Assembly (NCBI RefSeq): GCF_020829625.1
Contig: NZ_JAIVFX010000005.1
Location: forward strand, 248,001 to 312,000
DNA: 64,000 bases
Direction: 5' to 3'
Source: Nostoc sp. XA010
Lineage (GTDB): Bacteria > Cyanobacteriota > Cyanobacteriia > Cyanobacteriales > Nostocaceae
Part shown: piece by piece, positions 16,739-25,880 of the stretch
How positions within the stretch are numbered: position 1 is the stretch's first letter
Layout: each line of letters starts with the position of its first letter
Made by a program: the position numbers and the translations under genes
The notes under the pieces: model-generated
Database searches by the model: none
Told to the model about the DNA's origin: nothing
The model's input: the letters and a program-made list of their open reading frames with translations, nothing else

Positions 16739-17542
16739 GGGTTTTTTGAAAGGATTTGGATAACGCCATCTGGCAAACTCTGCAACATTAGATATAGTTA
16801 AAAAATCAATAGTCTTAAACTGCCGATCAATAGCTGGAATACTGCATATTTTAGCTCCAATATTTAAGTATGCTTGCAAAATTTTAGGTATTTCAACATT
16901 GAAAGAATCTGGACATTTATAAGGCATTTTTAGACAAAATTGTGAATTTGGAGAAACCAAAATACTTGGATGCATCAAGCCATTTTGCTGAAAATAATCA
17001 TAAGTGCAAGTAGCTTCTGAAGGGCATTGTGTTAGTAATGATGCACAGCCAAAGAAATATTGATTTCTACTCCAGATGAGATAATTTGCCAATCCTTCCC
17101 AGAGTAGTAACAGTGCTTGAATATTGCGGTATTCTTTAGCTATACATGCACGTCCAACTTCAACTGATGCCTGAAGCACAGAATTGGGAATTGCATTAAG
17201 ATTAAATATATCGGCAGCATCAAAGCCTAATCTTTGAGAAGCCATTGCATAGGTTTGCATCCGATAAGTTCCAATGGTTTTACCCGTTTGTTTGGAGATC
17301 ATGATTAAATGATGGCAAACCGCATCAAACTTATCTATATCCATCTGGGTAAAGTTAGAAGCAGAATATCCCAAGCCTAGTTCAAGATTAAAAACTTCAA
17401 AGCGTAACCGAAAAATTGATTCTAATTCTTCTTCAGTTGATGCTAACCGTAGGGTATATTTTTCAGTTTGAAGGACGGGAAAATCTTCAAGAGGGGCAGG
17501 AGGATTCAGTGGGTAATTGATGTTGCGTCCAGAAACTTCCAT
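16712..17542 (-). CDS. OlsB-like GNAT acyltransferase (putative ornithine-lipid synthesis)
   Basis: A 276-residue member of the GNAT-fold acyltransferases that resemble OlsB and autoinducer synthases. The N-terminal part has YTLRLASTEEELESIFRLRFEVFNLELG. A Arg-His/Val segment (VGRACIAKEYRN) forms the acyl-donor site. The C-terminal pattern MHPSILVSPNSQF... ILQAYLNIGAKICSIPAIDRQFKTIDFLTI is characteristic of the OlsB/'putative hemolysin' family, which adds a 3-hydroxyacyl group to an amino acid. No OlsA-type partner is next door. Amino-acid substrate and product are unproven. Confidence 0.68.
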   Translation of the reverse strand: MEVSGRNINYPLNPPAPLEDFPVLQTEKYTLRLASTEEELESIFRLRFEVFNLELGLGYSASNFTQMDIDKFDAVCHHLIMISKQTGKTIGTYRMQTYAMASQRLGFDAADIFNLNAIPNSVLQASVEVGRACIAKEYRNIQALLLLWEGLANYLIWSRNQYFFGCASLLTQCPSEATCTYDYFQQNGLMHPSILVSPNSQFCLKMPYKCPDSFNVEIPKILQAYLNIGAKICSIPAIDRQFKTIDFLTISNVAEFARWRYPNPFKKPLPLRVCHD

Positions 17543-17851
17543 CTATCTTCCTACTTAGATTTGCGAAAATATTTTACTAGGATTTAGGCTGTATACAAAT
17601 AGCTCGCATTATGCATTAATGTGTCGAAGTGTGATTGAGACGGTTTTTGATAAAAGAACCTCTAGACAGCTTTTTTACTCTCTTGAATTAGGGGTAGAGT
17701 GCTTTTATTATGGAGATTAATTCCGAAAAAATCTGGCAATAAGATACAAAATTTTCTTTTGATATAGGCTATAAATCAATCCAGTTCAGTAATCTATTGA
17801 ACTCACGTTAAATTAAAGTGAAACAGTAAGCATAAGTCAAAATTAAGGCAG
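17543..17851. other. Intergenic stretch, no gene seen
   Basis: This 309-base A/T-rich stretch lies upstream of the acyltransferase start and downstream of nadK. I see no coding frame, RNA gene or clear repeat. Confidence 0.5.
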
Positions 17852-17875
17852 AAAACCCCCGGATAAATCCAGGGG
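17852..17875 (-). terminator. Rho-independent terminator after nadK
   Basis: Read on the minus strand, CCCCTGGAT and ATCCGGGGG form a stem (one mismatch pair) around TT and are followed by TTTT. It lies about 90 bases past the nadK stop and probably ends the ndh-nadK transcript. Confidence 0.75.
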
Positions 17876-17964
17876 CTTGGATAATTCTGGTTGCGATGCC
17901 TACGGCGGGCGGGTACGCCATCGCCTGTGCGATCGCTGCGGTAAATGCACTCTAAAATACTTAA

Positions 17965-18885
17965 TTAATTACGGTGATTATTGCTGTAGTGAACCCTTGT
18001 ACCTGCCCAAAGCAACTTCTCCCGCAGTGTTTGATAGTAGGAATTGTTCTCGCGCAAAATAATAAATTTAGCCCGACAATCTGCCATCCGCACATCAACG
18101 CGGTGTCCCGGCCAAATTGAAGTCCCCAAAACTCCATCTGTCCACAGCTTGGTACTCAAATCGTAATCCCCCAAAGGCCAAATACTCACCACAGAACCAG
18201 GGGGTAAAACGAGAGGGCGACTAGAAAGGCTCATTGCACAAATAGGAGTGATGGTAAGCGCCTCCATGCCATCATGCATAATTGGCCCATTAGCAGAAAC
18301 AGTGTAACCAGTGGAACCTGTGGGGGTGGAAATAATCAACCCGTCCCCGACGTACTGATCGACTACCTCACCGTCAATTTCCATTTCCAGAATTGAAGTA
18401 ATCATCCGATCTGCGGAGGCGGGTTTGACACAAAACTCATTCAGAGCCAGATAATGCTCACTAACTGGTTCTAAATTAGACCCGTGACCCTCATAAACAG
18501 CAGCTTGTAACATCATCCGTCGTTGGATAGCATAGCGATCCTCAAACAGTCGATCCCAAAGTTTCTCAGTATCCTGAAACTCTTCCACCGACTCAGTTAA
18601 AAACCCCAGATGGCCTCCCACATTCACTCCCAGAATAGGGATGCCAGCTGGGGCTAAATGTCTGGCACCAGTTAAAACAGTACCATCGCCACCGAGTACC
18701 AAGGCGAGATCGATTGGTTGAGCCGCCGAAGCCAAAAAGACAGGATAGGGGTTGTCTTTTGGCCCGCTAGGCCCCATCAACACCTGGCACTCGCGGCTTT
18801 CTAGTTGTTTAGCACAGATTTCTGCCCATTGTTTACTCCGGGCATCCCGCGCTTTATAAGCAATGATTACCTGCTTGAGTTGCAC
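17965..18885 (-). CDS. nadK: NAD kinase
   Basis: A 306-residue ATP-NAD kinase that makes NADP. LALVLGGDGTVLTGAR (the catalytic GGDGT motif, near residue 65) and ILGVNVGGHLGFLTE are diagnostic. The C-terminal domain has DGLIISTPTGSTGYTVSANGPIMHD with the conserved GSTGY loop. The start is set at GTG 18885 (MQLKQVIIAYK), which fits the family N-terminus. A TTG six bases earlier abuts the ndhE stop codon directly. It is the last gene of an ndhA-ndhI-ndhG-ndhE row, so NADP supply may be coupled with electron transport. A terminator follows. Cyanobacteria usually have two such kinases; this is one of them. Confidence 0.92.
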   Translation of the reverse strand: MQLKQVIIAYKARDARSKQWAEICAKQLESRECQVLMGPSGPKDNPYPVFLASAAQPIDLALVLGGDGTVLTGARHLAPAGIPILGVNVGGHLGFLTESVEEFQDTEKLWDRLFEDRYAIQRRMMLQAAVYEGHGSNLEPVSEHYLALNEFCVKPASADRMITSILEMEIDGEVVDQYVGDGLIISTPTGSTGYTVSANGPIMHDGMEALTITPICAMSLSSRPLVLPPGSVVSIWPLGDYDLSTKLWTDGVLGTSIWPGHRVDVRMADCRAKFIILRENNSYYQTLREKLLWAGTRVHYSNNHRN

Positions 18886-18891
18886 GCACAA

Positions 18892-19197
18892 TTACCATTT
18901 CAGGAGATTAAACTGCTCCATATCGACGGTATCGCGGTTGCGATAAATGGCAAGCACGATCGCTAAACCCACCGCCGCCTCGGCTGCGGCCACGGTAATC
19001 ACAAATACTGTGAAAACCTGACCCTTAATTAATGTTGAGTCGAGGAAGTTGGAAAATGCCATTAAATTCAGATTAACAGCATTGAGCAGTAACTCAATTG
19101 ACATCAGCACCCGCACAGCGTTGCGGCTGGTAATTAAACCGTAGATGCCGATACAGAATAAAGCTGCTGCTAGTAATAGAAAGTACTGGAGTTGCAT
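18892..19197 (-). CDS. ndhE: NAD(P)H-quinone oxidoreductase subunit 4L
   Basis: A 101-residue hydrophobic protein with three membrane helices ([16 protein letters not shown], then [17 protein letters not shown], then [20 protein letters not shown]). The Glu in the second and the [10 protein letters not shown] segment in the third are the conserved proton-path residues of NuoK/NdhE. It is a proton-pumping subunit of the thylakoid NDH-1 complex used in respiration and cyclic electron flow. It follows ndhG by 59 bases and is followed at once by nadK. Length and residues are normal. Confidence 0.95.
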   Translation of the reverse strand: MQLQYFLLLAAALFCIGIYGLITSRNAVRVLMSIELLLNAVNLNLMAFSNFLDSTLIKGQVFTVFVITVAAAEAAVGLAIVLAIYRNRDTVDMEQFNLLKW

Positions 19198-19256
19198 GAA
19201 TCTGAATATCCCTCCTGAAAAATCTGGCTATTTATCTACGAATCAGGTCGTAAATA

Positions 19257-19871
19257 TTACTCTTTTGTTTCGCTGGTTGTTGATACTAGTTCTCTGGGGC
19301 GTTCTTGCAAAGTGAAAACAGTTTTCCCCAGTTTGGATGGTGTCAACAAGTCTGGCAAATACTCGCGGCGTGCCAAAATAATTGCTCCTACCATTGCTAT
19401 CAGCAGCAAAATGGAAGCCAATTCAAAAGGCAGTAGAAAGTCAGTGAAGAAATGTTCTCCAATTAAAACTATAGAACTTTCGCCACCCGCCACAGGAGCA
19501 GCTGAGTAAGCCCAAGGAGTAGCCAGCACCATCGTGCTTAAAAGACCGAACAATCCGACACTGACTAGGCCTGTTAGTAGTTTCCGCACCCAAGAGTTGG
19601 GAAATGCTACAAAATCCTCCCGCTTGTTCACCAACATAATGGCAAACAAAATCAACACGTTAACCGCCCCAACGTAAATCAGTATTTGTGCAGCTGCAAC
19701 AAAATCAGCATTTAGCAACAGGTAGATTCCCGCTATGCTGATGAACACACCCCCCAGCAAAAAGGCAGAATAGACGATGTTGGAGAACAGCACTACACCT
19801 ATGGCTGCCCCAATCATCATCACGCCTAATATGCCAAGCGATACAAACTGTACTCCTTCCGCTAGATTCAC
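19257..19871 (-). CDS. ndhG: NAD(P)H-quinone oxidoreductase subunit 6
   Basis: A 204-residue membrane protein with five predicted helices. The NuoJ/NdhG family segment VYSAFLLGGVFISIAGIYLLLNADFVAAAQILIYVGAVNVLILFAIMLVN (about residues 32-85) is unmistakable. It is part of the NDH-1 membrane arm. It lies between ndhI and ndhE in the usual ndhA-I-G-E order. The upstream gap to ndhI is about 195 bases and is filled with heptamer repeats and an inserted element, which is unusual for this tightly packed operon. The C-terminal about 25 residues are hydrophilic. Confidence 0.95.
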   Translation of the reverse strand: MNLAEGVQFVSLGILGVMMIGAAIGVVLFSNIVYSAFLLGGVFISIAGIYLLLNADFVAAAQILIYVGAVNVLILFAIMLVNKREDFVAFPNSWVRKLLTGLVSVGLFGLLSTMVLATPWAYSAAPVAGGESSIVLIGEHFFTDFLLPFELASILLLIAMVGAIILARREYLPDLLTPSKLGKTVFTLQERPRELVSTTSETKE

Positions 19872-19877
19872 TGTTTT

Positions 19878-20060
19878 TTGTCCTTAGTCATTGGTCATTG
19901 GTGAGCCAGTGCGGTCTTGGGGCTTTCCCCCATGAGCAACTGGCGTTAGCGAAGCGGTAGCGACGCAGGAGCGTCACCCGAAGGGTCATTGGTCATTGGT
20001 CATTAGTCATTAATCATTGGTCAAATAACAAAGGACAAATGACAATGGACAAATGACAAA
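19878..20060. repeat. TCATTGG heptamer array with a nested dispersed element
   Basis: TCATTGG-type heptamers occur on both sides (19886-19902 and 19986-20024). Between them is a GC-rich insert (about 19903-19985) with GGGGCTTTCCCCC and GCGAAGCGGTAGCGACGC-type short palindromes, of the small dispersed repeat kind. The heptamers likely predate the insert. The array lies inside the ndhI-ndhG gap. Confidence 0.7.
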
Positions 20061-20066
20061 TTACAT

Positions 20067-20651
20067 TTATTTTTCCGTTTGTTCTACCAAGTCTTCTGGA
20101 CGCGCACCAGGAAGCGGCGCATCTGCGGGCAGTCCATGTGGTTCGAGGACGCCCTTGGGTAGGTAAACTAGTTCGCGCAGTGGTGTAACCATTGGATCAT
20201 CTGTTACCTTGTAGGGCAGACGACCTAGCGCTACGCTGTCATAGTTCAATTCATGGCGATCATAAGTGGAAAGCTCATACTCTTCTGTCATAGATAGACA
20301 GTTAGTGGGGCAAAATTCCACGCAATTACCGCAAAAGATACAAACTCCAAAGTCAATGCTGTAGTGGTTGAGTTTTTTCTTTTTGCTGGCTTTGTCGAAT
20401 TCCCAATCTACTACAGGCAGGTTAATTGGACAAACGCGAACACAGACTTCGCAAGCGATACACTTATCAAATTCAAAGTGAATTCTACCGCGAAACCGTT
20501 CGCCAGGAATTAGTTTCTCGTAAGGATACTGTACGGTAATCGGACGCCGCCGCATGTGATCGAAGGTGACAGAAAGCCCCTGACCAATGTAACGCGCAGC
20601 TTGTACTGTTTCTTTGGCGTAATCACCAACTTGTTTCAGGAACTTTAGCAT
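20067..20651 (-). CDS. ndhI: NAD(P)H-quinone oxidoreductase subunit I (8Fe-8S ferredoxin-like)
   Basis: A 194-residue iron-sulfur protein of the NDH-1 peripheral arm. Two CxxCxxCxxxCP clusters are visible: [12 protein letters not shown] near residue 64 and [12 protein letters not shown] near residue 103. They bind the N6a and N6b 4Fe-4S centres that pass electrons toward quinone. The N-terminus ([46 protein letters not shown] region) is that of cyanobacterial and plastid NdhI. It lies between ndhA and ndhG. The upstream gap to ndhA holds a foldback repeat. Confidence 0.96.
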   Translation of the reverse strand: MLKFLKQVGDYAKETVQAARYIGQGLSVTFDHMRRRPITVQYPYEKLIPGERFRGRIHFEFDKCIACEVCVRVCPINLPVVDWEFDKASKKKKLNHYSIDFGVCIFCGNCVEFCPTNCLSMTEEYELSTYDRHELNYDSVALGRLPYKVTDDPMVTPLRELVYLPKGVLEPHGLPADAPLPGARPEDLVEQTEK

Positions 20652-20669
20652 TTTGTCTCTCTTTTAAGG

Positions 20670-20793
20670 GGATAAAAGTTAGGAGTGAGGAGGGAGGAGT
20701 GAGGAGTTAGGAGTGAGGAATGAGGAGTTAATTAAAAACTCATAACTCATAACTCATAACTTATAACTCCTAACTCTTAACTCTTAACTCTCT
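20670..20793. repeat. Foldback heptamer repeat between ndhA and ndhI
   Basis: A purine-rich left half (GTTAGGAGTGAGGAG-type units) is complemented by a pyrimidine-rich right half (ACTCATAACTCATAACTC..., CTCCTAACTCTTAACTC). The two halves can fold on each other across a TTAATTAA-like centre. It is noncoding and fills the ndhA-ndhI gap. Confidence 0.7.
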
Positions 20794-20795
20794 CA

Positions 20796-21914
20796 TTACC
20801 CGCCGAAGGCGAAGGGAAAGGCTAGTTTCAGGGCGGCGGTTAATAGAAGATTAACCAAGCCAACTGGCAATAAAAACTTCCATCCTAAATCTAACAGTTG
20901 GTCAATCCGTACCCGTGGCACTGTCCAGCGCAACAGGATGGCGACAAACACTAGTAAATAGGCTTTGAACACGGTCATCGTGATGCCCAAAGCAGCAGTT
21001 ACTATCTGGAACACGGGATTTAGTTCACTGACTCCCAGCCAACCAGCGATGAGGTTGAGGGGAATGGGAAAGTCCCAACCGCCCAGGTAGAGAATTGCTA
21101 CTAGTAAGGAAGAAAGAATCAAGTTAACGTAAGAACCCAGGTAGAAAAGACCGAATTTCATACCTGAATATTCAGTTTGATAGCCTGCGACGATTTCTTC
21201 TTCCGCTTCTGGTAAGTCAAAGGGTAATCGTTCGCATTCAGCTAGGGCGGCTATCCAAAAGATCAGAAAACCGATTGGTTGCCGCCAAATGTTCCAGCCC
21301 AGAATGCCGTAGCCAGACTGTTGATTGACAATATCAACGGTGTCGAGGCTATTAGACATCATAGCGATCGCTAACACCGCTAGCGACAAAGGAATTTCAT
21401 AACTAATAGATTGCGCTGCTGCCCGCAACCCTCCTAAGAGGGAGTATTTATTATTAGATGCGTAGCCAGCCATTAACAAACCAATGGGTTGAATGCTTGA
21501 CAAGGCAATCCACAAGAATACGCCCATGCCCACATTGGTAATTACGATGTTCTGCCCAAAGGGGACGATCAGGAATGACAGAAACACCGGAATCACAACA
21601 ATAATTGGCCCAAGGGTAAACAGCCAAGGGTCAGATTTGGCTGGTACTATATCTTCTTTAAATACCAACTTCAAACCATCCGCTACAGGTACCAGTAACC
21701 CAAAAGGCCCCTGGAATTCTGGTCCAATTCGCTGCTGTGCGGCGGCGGAAATTTTTCGTTCTAGCCAAGTAGCAACTAATACCCCCACTGTTGCCCCAAT
21801 CAGCATCAGTATCATTGGTAGGGGCATCCAAATTGCTTTGGCTGTTCCTGGTGGTATACCTAAATCCCGGAGGGATTCAATAAAAGTTCCTTGGAGGTCA
21901 ATTCCTGAGTTCAT
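20796..21914 (-). CDS. ndhA: NAD(P)H-quinone oxidoreductase subunit 1
   Basis: A 372-residue membrane protein with about eight helices, the NuoH/NdhA quinone-chamber subunit. Diagnostic segments include [40 protein letters not shown] near residue 45, [39 protein letters not shown] near 140 and [27 protein letters not shown] near 220. The last is the E-rich cytoplasmic loop. It is the first ndh gene of the cluster and lies about 390 bases after gltA on the same strand. Identification is firm. Confidence 0.96.
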   Translation of the reverse strand: MNSGIDLQGTFIESLRDLGIPPGTAKAIWMPLPMILMLIGATVGVLVATWLERKISAAAQQRIGPEFQGPFGLLVPVADGLKLVFKEDIVPAKSDPWLFTLGPIIVVIPVFLSFLIVPFGQNIVITNVGMGVFLWIALSSIQPIGLLMAGYASNNKYSLLGGLRAAAQSISYEIPLSLAVLAIAMMSNSLDTVDIVNQQSGYGILGWNIWRQPIGFLIFWIAALAECERLPFDLPEAEEEIVAGYQTEYSGMKFGLFYLGSYVNLILSSLLVAILYLGGWDFPIPLNLIAGWLGVSELNPVFQIVTAALGITMTVFKAYLLVFVAILLRWTVPRVRIDQLLDLGWKFLLPVGLVNLLLTAALKLAFPFAFGG

Positions 21915-22125
21915 GTTTCCACTCTTTAAGACATCGAGTCATGGTGAATTACAACTATTAGTTAAATTAATACCTGTAAATTCACCCATTTTTAATTTTT
22001 GCCCAAATGACGCTTGATTGAAGATTTGTTGCTAATGCCCATGCCTAGTATATCCTTGGATGGTTTTAGCCCTCTGAAGCGAGATGAGAACTTCTACTTA
22101 TGGTTGGCATTGAGATTGCTATTGA

Positions 22126-22303
22126 GGAGACGGGGGGACAAGGGAAGAAGCAAGGGAGCAGGGAGCAGGGGGGATGGAAAAGAGGAATTGGGGCAGGGTG
22201 CGCTTTGCTGGCGAGAAAGTTTCCCCTTTTCCCCCTGCTGTCTGCTCCCCTCCTTCTTCATTTCCCTCTGCCCTCTGCCGTCTGCCCCCTCCCTCTTGCC
22301 CAT
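22126..22303. repeat. Purine/pyrimidine foldback element between gltA and ndhA
   Basis: The left part is purine-rich (GGGGACAAGGGAAGAAG, GGGAGCAGGGAGCAGGGGGG) and the right part is its approximate complement (CCCCCTGCTGTCTGCTCCCC, CTCTGCCCTCTGCCGTCTGCC). Open frames of 69-104 codons through it are low-complexity artefacts. The rest of the gap (21915-22125) shows no gene. The same architecture recurs at 28659-28790 and 47233-47429. Confidence 0.7.
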
Positions 22304-23440
22304 TTACCGTTGGTCAATGGGGGTATAAGTAACTTCGTGCCGACCGTTGTAAACCTGGGTAGGACGGAAAATTCGGTTTTCTGCTAGTTGTTCTTTCCAG
22401 TGCGCTAACCAACCGGCAACACGAGCGATCGCAAATATTGGCGTAAACAAATCTGTGGGAATCCCCATCTTCCTATACACTAAACCGGAGTAAAAGTCAA
22501 TATTGGGATAAATTCCTTTGCTACCGAGTTTTTCTCCTACCACTTGTTCCATTTCTAGGGCAATATCATAGAACTTGTCATGCCCAAACTTTTCAAACAG
22601 TTGTTCTGCTAGTCCTTGTAAAATTATGGCTCGTGGGTCTTTCACTTTATACACACGATGTCCAAAGCCCATAATCTTAGATTTAGTTTGCAGACAATGC
22701 TCTATGTAGGGACGGACATTTTCTACAGAGCCAATTTTTTCCAACATCTGAATTACTTCTTCATTGGCTCCACCATGCAAGGGCCCTCCCAAAGTTCCCA
22801 CTGCACTAGCAACCACAGCATAAGGATCAGTCAAGGTGGAAGCTGTCACCCTGGCACTGAAAGTGGAAGCATTCATTGTATGCTCGACCTGAAGTATCAA
22901 GCAGATATCAAAAATCCGCGCCATCAAAGGATCGGGTTCTTTCTCATCGAGCATGTATAGAAAGTTGGCGGAGTAGTCTAAGTCATCACGGGGACGTATT
23001 GGGTCATTGCCTTTCCGCATCAGTTGGAATGCCGCCACCATCGTGGGAATGGTTGCTATCAGGCGCACTACCGAATCCCGAATGTAGGCAGGATTATGTA
23101 AATCCCGGAGCGAATAAAATAACCCTAAAGCAGCAGCAGAGGCTTGCAGCGCATCCATTGGGTGACCGCTTTCAGGAAAGCATTTCATCATGTCCCGAAT
23201 GCGGTATTTTATCCGCCGATGGTAACGAACTTCGTGCTCAAATGCTTTCAATTCTTCGTTGCTTGGCAGTTCGCCCCAGATTAAGAGATAAGCAGTTTCT
23301 AGGAATGTACTTTTTTCTGCTAGTTCCTCAATCCGGATGCCACGATATTCTAGTAGTCCCTTTTGCCCATCAACATAGCTGATACTTGATTGGGCGGCGG
23401 GAATGCCTTCTAAACCAGGCTTGTATTCGCACACCATCAT
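22304..23440 (-). CDS. gltA: Citrate synthase
   Basis: A 378-residue type-I-like prokaryotic citrate synthase that condenses oxaloacetate and acetyl-CoA at the entry to the TCA cycle. GLLEYRGIRIEELAE opens the enzyme. The active-site residues are the His in EHTMNASTFSARV, the His in GPLHGGANEEV and MGFGHRVYKVKDPRA, and an Asp near IDFYSGLVYRKMGIP. Length is typical of the shorter cyanobacterial enzyme. The start MMVCEYKPGLEGIP fits the family. It lies upstream of ndhA on the same strand; a 390-base gap with a repeat makes independent transcription possible. Confidence 0.95.
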   Translation of the reverse strand: MMVCEYKPGLEGIPAAQSSISYVDGQKGLLEYRGIRIEELAEKSTFLETAYLLIWGELPSNEELKAFEHEVRYHRRIKYRIRDMMKCFPESGHPMDALQASAAALGLFYSLRDLHNPAYIRDSVVRLIATIPTMVAAFQLMRKGNDPIRPRDDLDYSANFLYMLDEKEPDPLMARIFDICLILQVEHTMNASTFSARVTASTLTDPYAVVASAVGTLGGPLHGGANEEVIQMLEKIGSVENVRPYIEHCLQTKSKIMGFGHRVYKVKDPRAIILQGLAEQLFEKFGHDKFYDIALEMEQVVGEKLGSKGIYPNIDFYSGLVYRKMGIPTDLFTPIFAIARVAGWLAHWKEQLAENRIFRPTQVYNGRHEVTYTPIDQR

Positions 23441-23548
23441 GGCAACACCATTCGCTTTGTGAAATATCTGATCTAGCTAACTTACCAGAAATTTATTGTC
23501 GCCATAACAGTAGCCGTTCTAACAACAATCGAGAATGTTGAAAAACTG

Positions 23549-24043
23549 TTATAGCAGGTACTTGGGTGGTGTCAACCAAAACATCTGACTACGACCCAGA
23601 GGAGAACCTGTTTCTGGTAGTTTTATCCCAATCATACCTGCTTTTTTCAAGACTAAGCTTGCTTTGACTTCCCCCCATAGGAGAATTTCTGCCCAATTGG
23701 TCAAATCAGGTTCGTGTCCAACCAACGCTAGTTGGGTATTTTGGGAATAATTTCTTGGCTCTAACCAGTCTTTGAGCCAACTAGAAATTTGACCATCGTG
23801 GGCGAGGTGGCTAGATTCCTCTAATTTGGAGCTTAATTTTTCTGCTATAAGGATTTCAGCCGTTTGCCGGGCCCGCACTAAGGGGCTGGTGAGAATCAAA
23901 TCAAAGTTTAAGCCCAATTTAACAAGTTTCTGAGCAACTTTCTCAGTTTTCTGCCGTCCTTCTTTAGTAAGGCTGCGCTCCTCATCCTTGATGCCTAATC
24001 CCTTGTCTTCGGCGATGCCATGACGAATTAAATATAGTTCCAT
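23549..24043 (-). CDS. sixA: Phosphohistidine phosphatase SixA-like
   Basis: A 164-residue histidine-phosphatase (phosphoglycerate-mutase superfamily) protein. The N-terminal LYLIRHGIAED is the RHG catalytic motif, LTSPLVRARQTAEIL holds the second Arg, and LALVGHEPDLTNW holds the second His. The small size and this set identify SixA, which in E. coli dephosphorylates phosphohistidine on signalling or phosphotransferase proteins. The cyanobacterial target is unknown. It is a lone gene with a short gap to gltA. Confidence 0.9.
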   Translation of the reverse strand: MELYLIRHGIAEDKGLGIKDEERSLTKEGRQKTEKVAQKLVKLGLNFDLILTSPLVRARQTAEILIAEKLSSKLEESSHLAHDGQISSWLKDWLEPRNYSQNTQLALVGHEPDLTNWAEILLWGEVKASLVLKKAGMIGIKLPETGSPLGRSQMFWLTPPKYLL

Positions 24044-24192
24044 ACTTTGAGTTCTGTTAGCATAGCGGGGCGTAGCCCGTGCTTAGTTAGGATTTACGTC
24101 TGCTGTCAATTAACCTATCCTAATCTTAATCATTATTACGTATTTGTTGATCTGCCATCTGTCCGGTGCAACGCGGCGTTAGGTGTTCTATG

Positions 24193-24426
24193 TTACGGAT
24201 ATGGCAATAGGTTTAAACCTTGAATAAATCTGTAATCCCGTTGGTTTTTTGTGAGAAACGGGTAATTCCAAACTATTGCTGTAGCTGCAATGAGACTATC
24301 AGGAATGGCCAAATTATGACTGAGCCGATAAGACCGCAATAAATCAACTGCTGTATCAGATACAGCCTGGTCAATCTTAATGATGTAAAACTGCTTGAGG
24401 AAATTTAAGAGTGTTTGTAAAGGCAC
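24193..24426 (-). pseudogene. C-terminal remnant of a PIN-domain (VapC-type) toxin
   Basis: Seventy-seven residues remain, containing LLRSYRLSHNLAIPDSLIAATAI and the tail FLTKNQRDYRFIQGLNL. These match the second half of a VapC PIN nuclease, with Asp in IPDSLIAATA and the NxxDF-like N/D pair. The first half, with the N-terminal catalytic Asp, is missing. The frame opens at a GTG only because the sequence continues upstream without recognisable homology. No antitoxin is adjacent. It is probably a decayed toxin gene. Confidence 0.72.
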
Positions 24427-24469
24427 GAATTATATCCTTAATCAGTTCAGCCTCTGTGAAAAGACCAAG

Positions 24470-24498
24470 ATTCCCGACTTTTCTAAAAAATCGGGAAT
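24470..24498. terminator. Hairpin ATTCCCGA/TCGGGAAT
   Basis: ATTCCCGA (24470-24477) pairs with TCGGGAAT (24491-24498), followed by TTTAGTTTATTT on the plus strand. On the minus strand it lies about 100 bases after the DHH gene stop and may end that transcript. Direction is uncertain. Confidence 0.5.
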
Positions 24499-24596
24499 TT
24501 TAGTTTATTTATCACGAATGACTTAGGGATGCTATCTGAGCAAACACTTTGACTGCTACATGAGTTAGGAGTTCTCCCCATCTCCTTGTTCTCCTC

Positions 24597-25880
24597 CTAC
24601 TCCGACTGAATTGGATGATCTCTGGGATTAACTAACCTCAGCAGTTTTTGCTTAATCTGAGCGTCGAATACTTCCCATTTCATTTTCGCGTATGCGGAAT
24701 TTTCGTTGCTGCCAGATAAGAAGCCCATTGGAATTTCAAAGCCGCCTGCGCTTGTTCTTCCACCGCCGAAAAAGCGCCCTGCACTATCTTGTCCAAAGGC
24801 TTCTTTGATGAATTCATCGGGGTCAAGGGTAAGTTTGCTGGTTCTCAGGGAGCCAATGACTATTTCCAGTTCTTCGTCTTCATCGTGAACAATGCCGTAA
24901 ACTACGGCGGTGTGGACGTTTTCTTCGGTAACGAGAAAGTCAGCCGCTTGAGGGATGGCGTCACGGTCTTCGTAGCGTAAGTAACCAACACCAGCAATGG
25001 AAAAGTTATTTTGGACAATGCGATTTTTTAGCGATCGCTCGATCACATCCATTACCCGCTTGGAACGGTTCGCCTGCAAAATGGCGTTTAGCAGTTGAGC
25101 ATCATAAAATCGGCTTAAATACGCTGCTGCCATAAAGTCTTCTTCTTGCGCTTGCATTAACCGATTTGTATCCGATCGCAAGCCGTGCATCAAGGCAGTA
25201 GCGCATTTGACGTGTTGATTTATGCTGCTATCTAATGCCAATAATCCCGTTTGGAGGTATTGGGTAAAAATTGTTGCCGTCGCTCTGACATAAGGACGGA
25301 TATCCTCAAACTCTGATTGCAGATCTCCTTGGATACTGTGATGGTCGATGAGGGCTACTAGGGGAATTCTAGCCTGCTGCACTGCTGACACTAGATGTGA
25401 AGTGGTTCCTTGGTTATCAATTAATACAAAACCTTGATAACATGACAAATCCTTGGTTTTCAAGGTTTGCTGCGTCCAGCGTTGGATAGGTAAATTAGTC
25501 AGCCTCACCAAGGCAATATTTTCTTGATGACTCAATGCGCCAGCATAAATGATTTCACATTTGATATCATATTGCTGGGCAATTAACTGATAAGCCCAGG
25601 CACAGGAAAGGGCATCAGGATCAGGAAAATCTTGCAGTATTACCAGTTGGCGATCATGACGGTGTGCCAGAAGGGTTCTTTGCAGTTCTTCTGACTTTTG
25701 TTGTGCCAGGGAATTACCACGGTTATTAAGATATATAGCTCCTTCACCTACCGATGGCGGTAATGACGGAGTTTTAAATGAAACTTCCACTGGCGTTTTC
25801 TCTATTTCAGGTTCCTCTGGGTTTGGCTCTGTGGTCGATGACAAACTCTCAAACTGAGTAACGGGAGAATTCAAGTACAT
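24597..25880 (-). CDS. DHH-family phosphoesterase (NrnA-like oligoribonuclease/pAp phosphatase)
   Basis: A 427-residue DHH/DHHA1 hydrolase. ILQDFPDPDALSCAWAYQL (about residue 80) is the DxD motif, and VALIDHHSIQGD (about 175) is the DHH motif. The C-terminal DHHA1 domain has RFFGGGRTSAGGFEIP (about 370), the GGGRxxAGG substrate loop. Family members degrade nanoRNA or dephosphorylate pAp; some degrade cyclic dinucleotides. The N-terminal 60 residues are acidic and disordered (PNPEEPEIEKTPVE), an extension longer than in B. subtilis NrnA. The exact substrate is unproven. It stands alone on the minus strand. Confidence 0.85.
   Translation of the reverse strand: MYLNSPVTQFESLSSTTEPNPEEPEIEKTPVEVSFKTPSLPPSVGEGAIYLNNRGNSLAQQKSEELQRTLLAHRHDRQLVILQDFPDPDALSCAWAYQLIAQQYDIKCEIIYAGALSHQENIALVRLTNLPIQRWTQQTLKTKDLSCYQGFVLIDNQGTTSHLVSAVQQARIPLVALIDHHSIQGDLQSEFEDIRPYVRATATIFTQYLQTGLLALDSSINQHVKCATALMHGLRSDTNRLMQAQEEDFMAAAYLSRFYDAQLLNAILQANRSKRVMDVIERSLKNRIVQNNFSIAGVGYLRYEDRDAIPQAADFLVTEENVHTAVVYGIVHDEDEELEIVIGSLRTSKLTLDPDEFIKEAFGQDSAGRFFGGGRTSAGGFEIPMGFLSGSNENSAYAKMKWEVFDAQIKQKLLRLVNPRDHPIQSE

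Noticed and set aside
9026..17542. Prophage or genomic island
   Set aside because: No integrase, phage structural gene or attachment-site repeat was seen; the genes are metabolic or envelope-related.
22014..22387. Open frames of 69-104 codons on both strands between ndhA and gltA
   Set aside because: They are low-complexity reads through a purine/pyrimidine repeat with no conserved motif.
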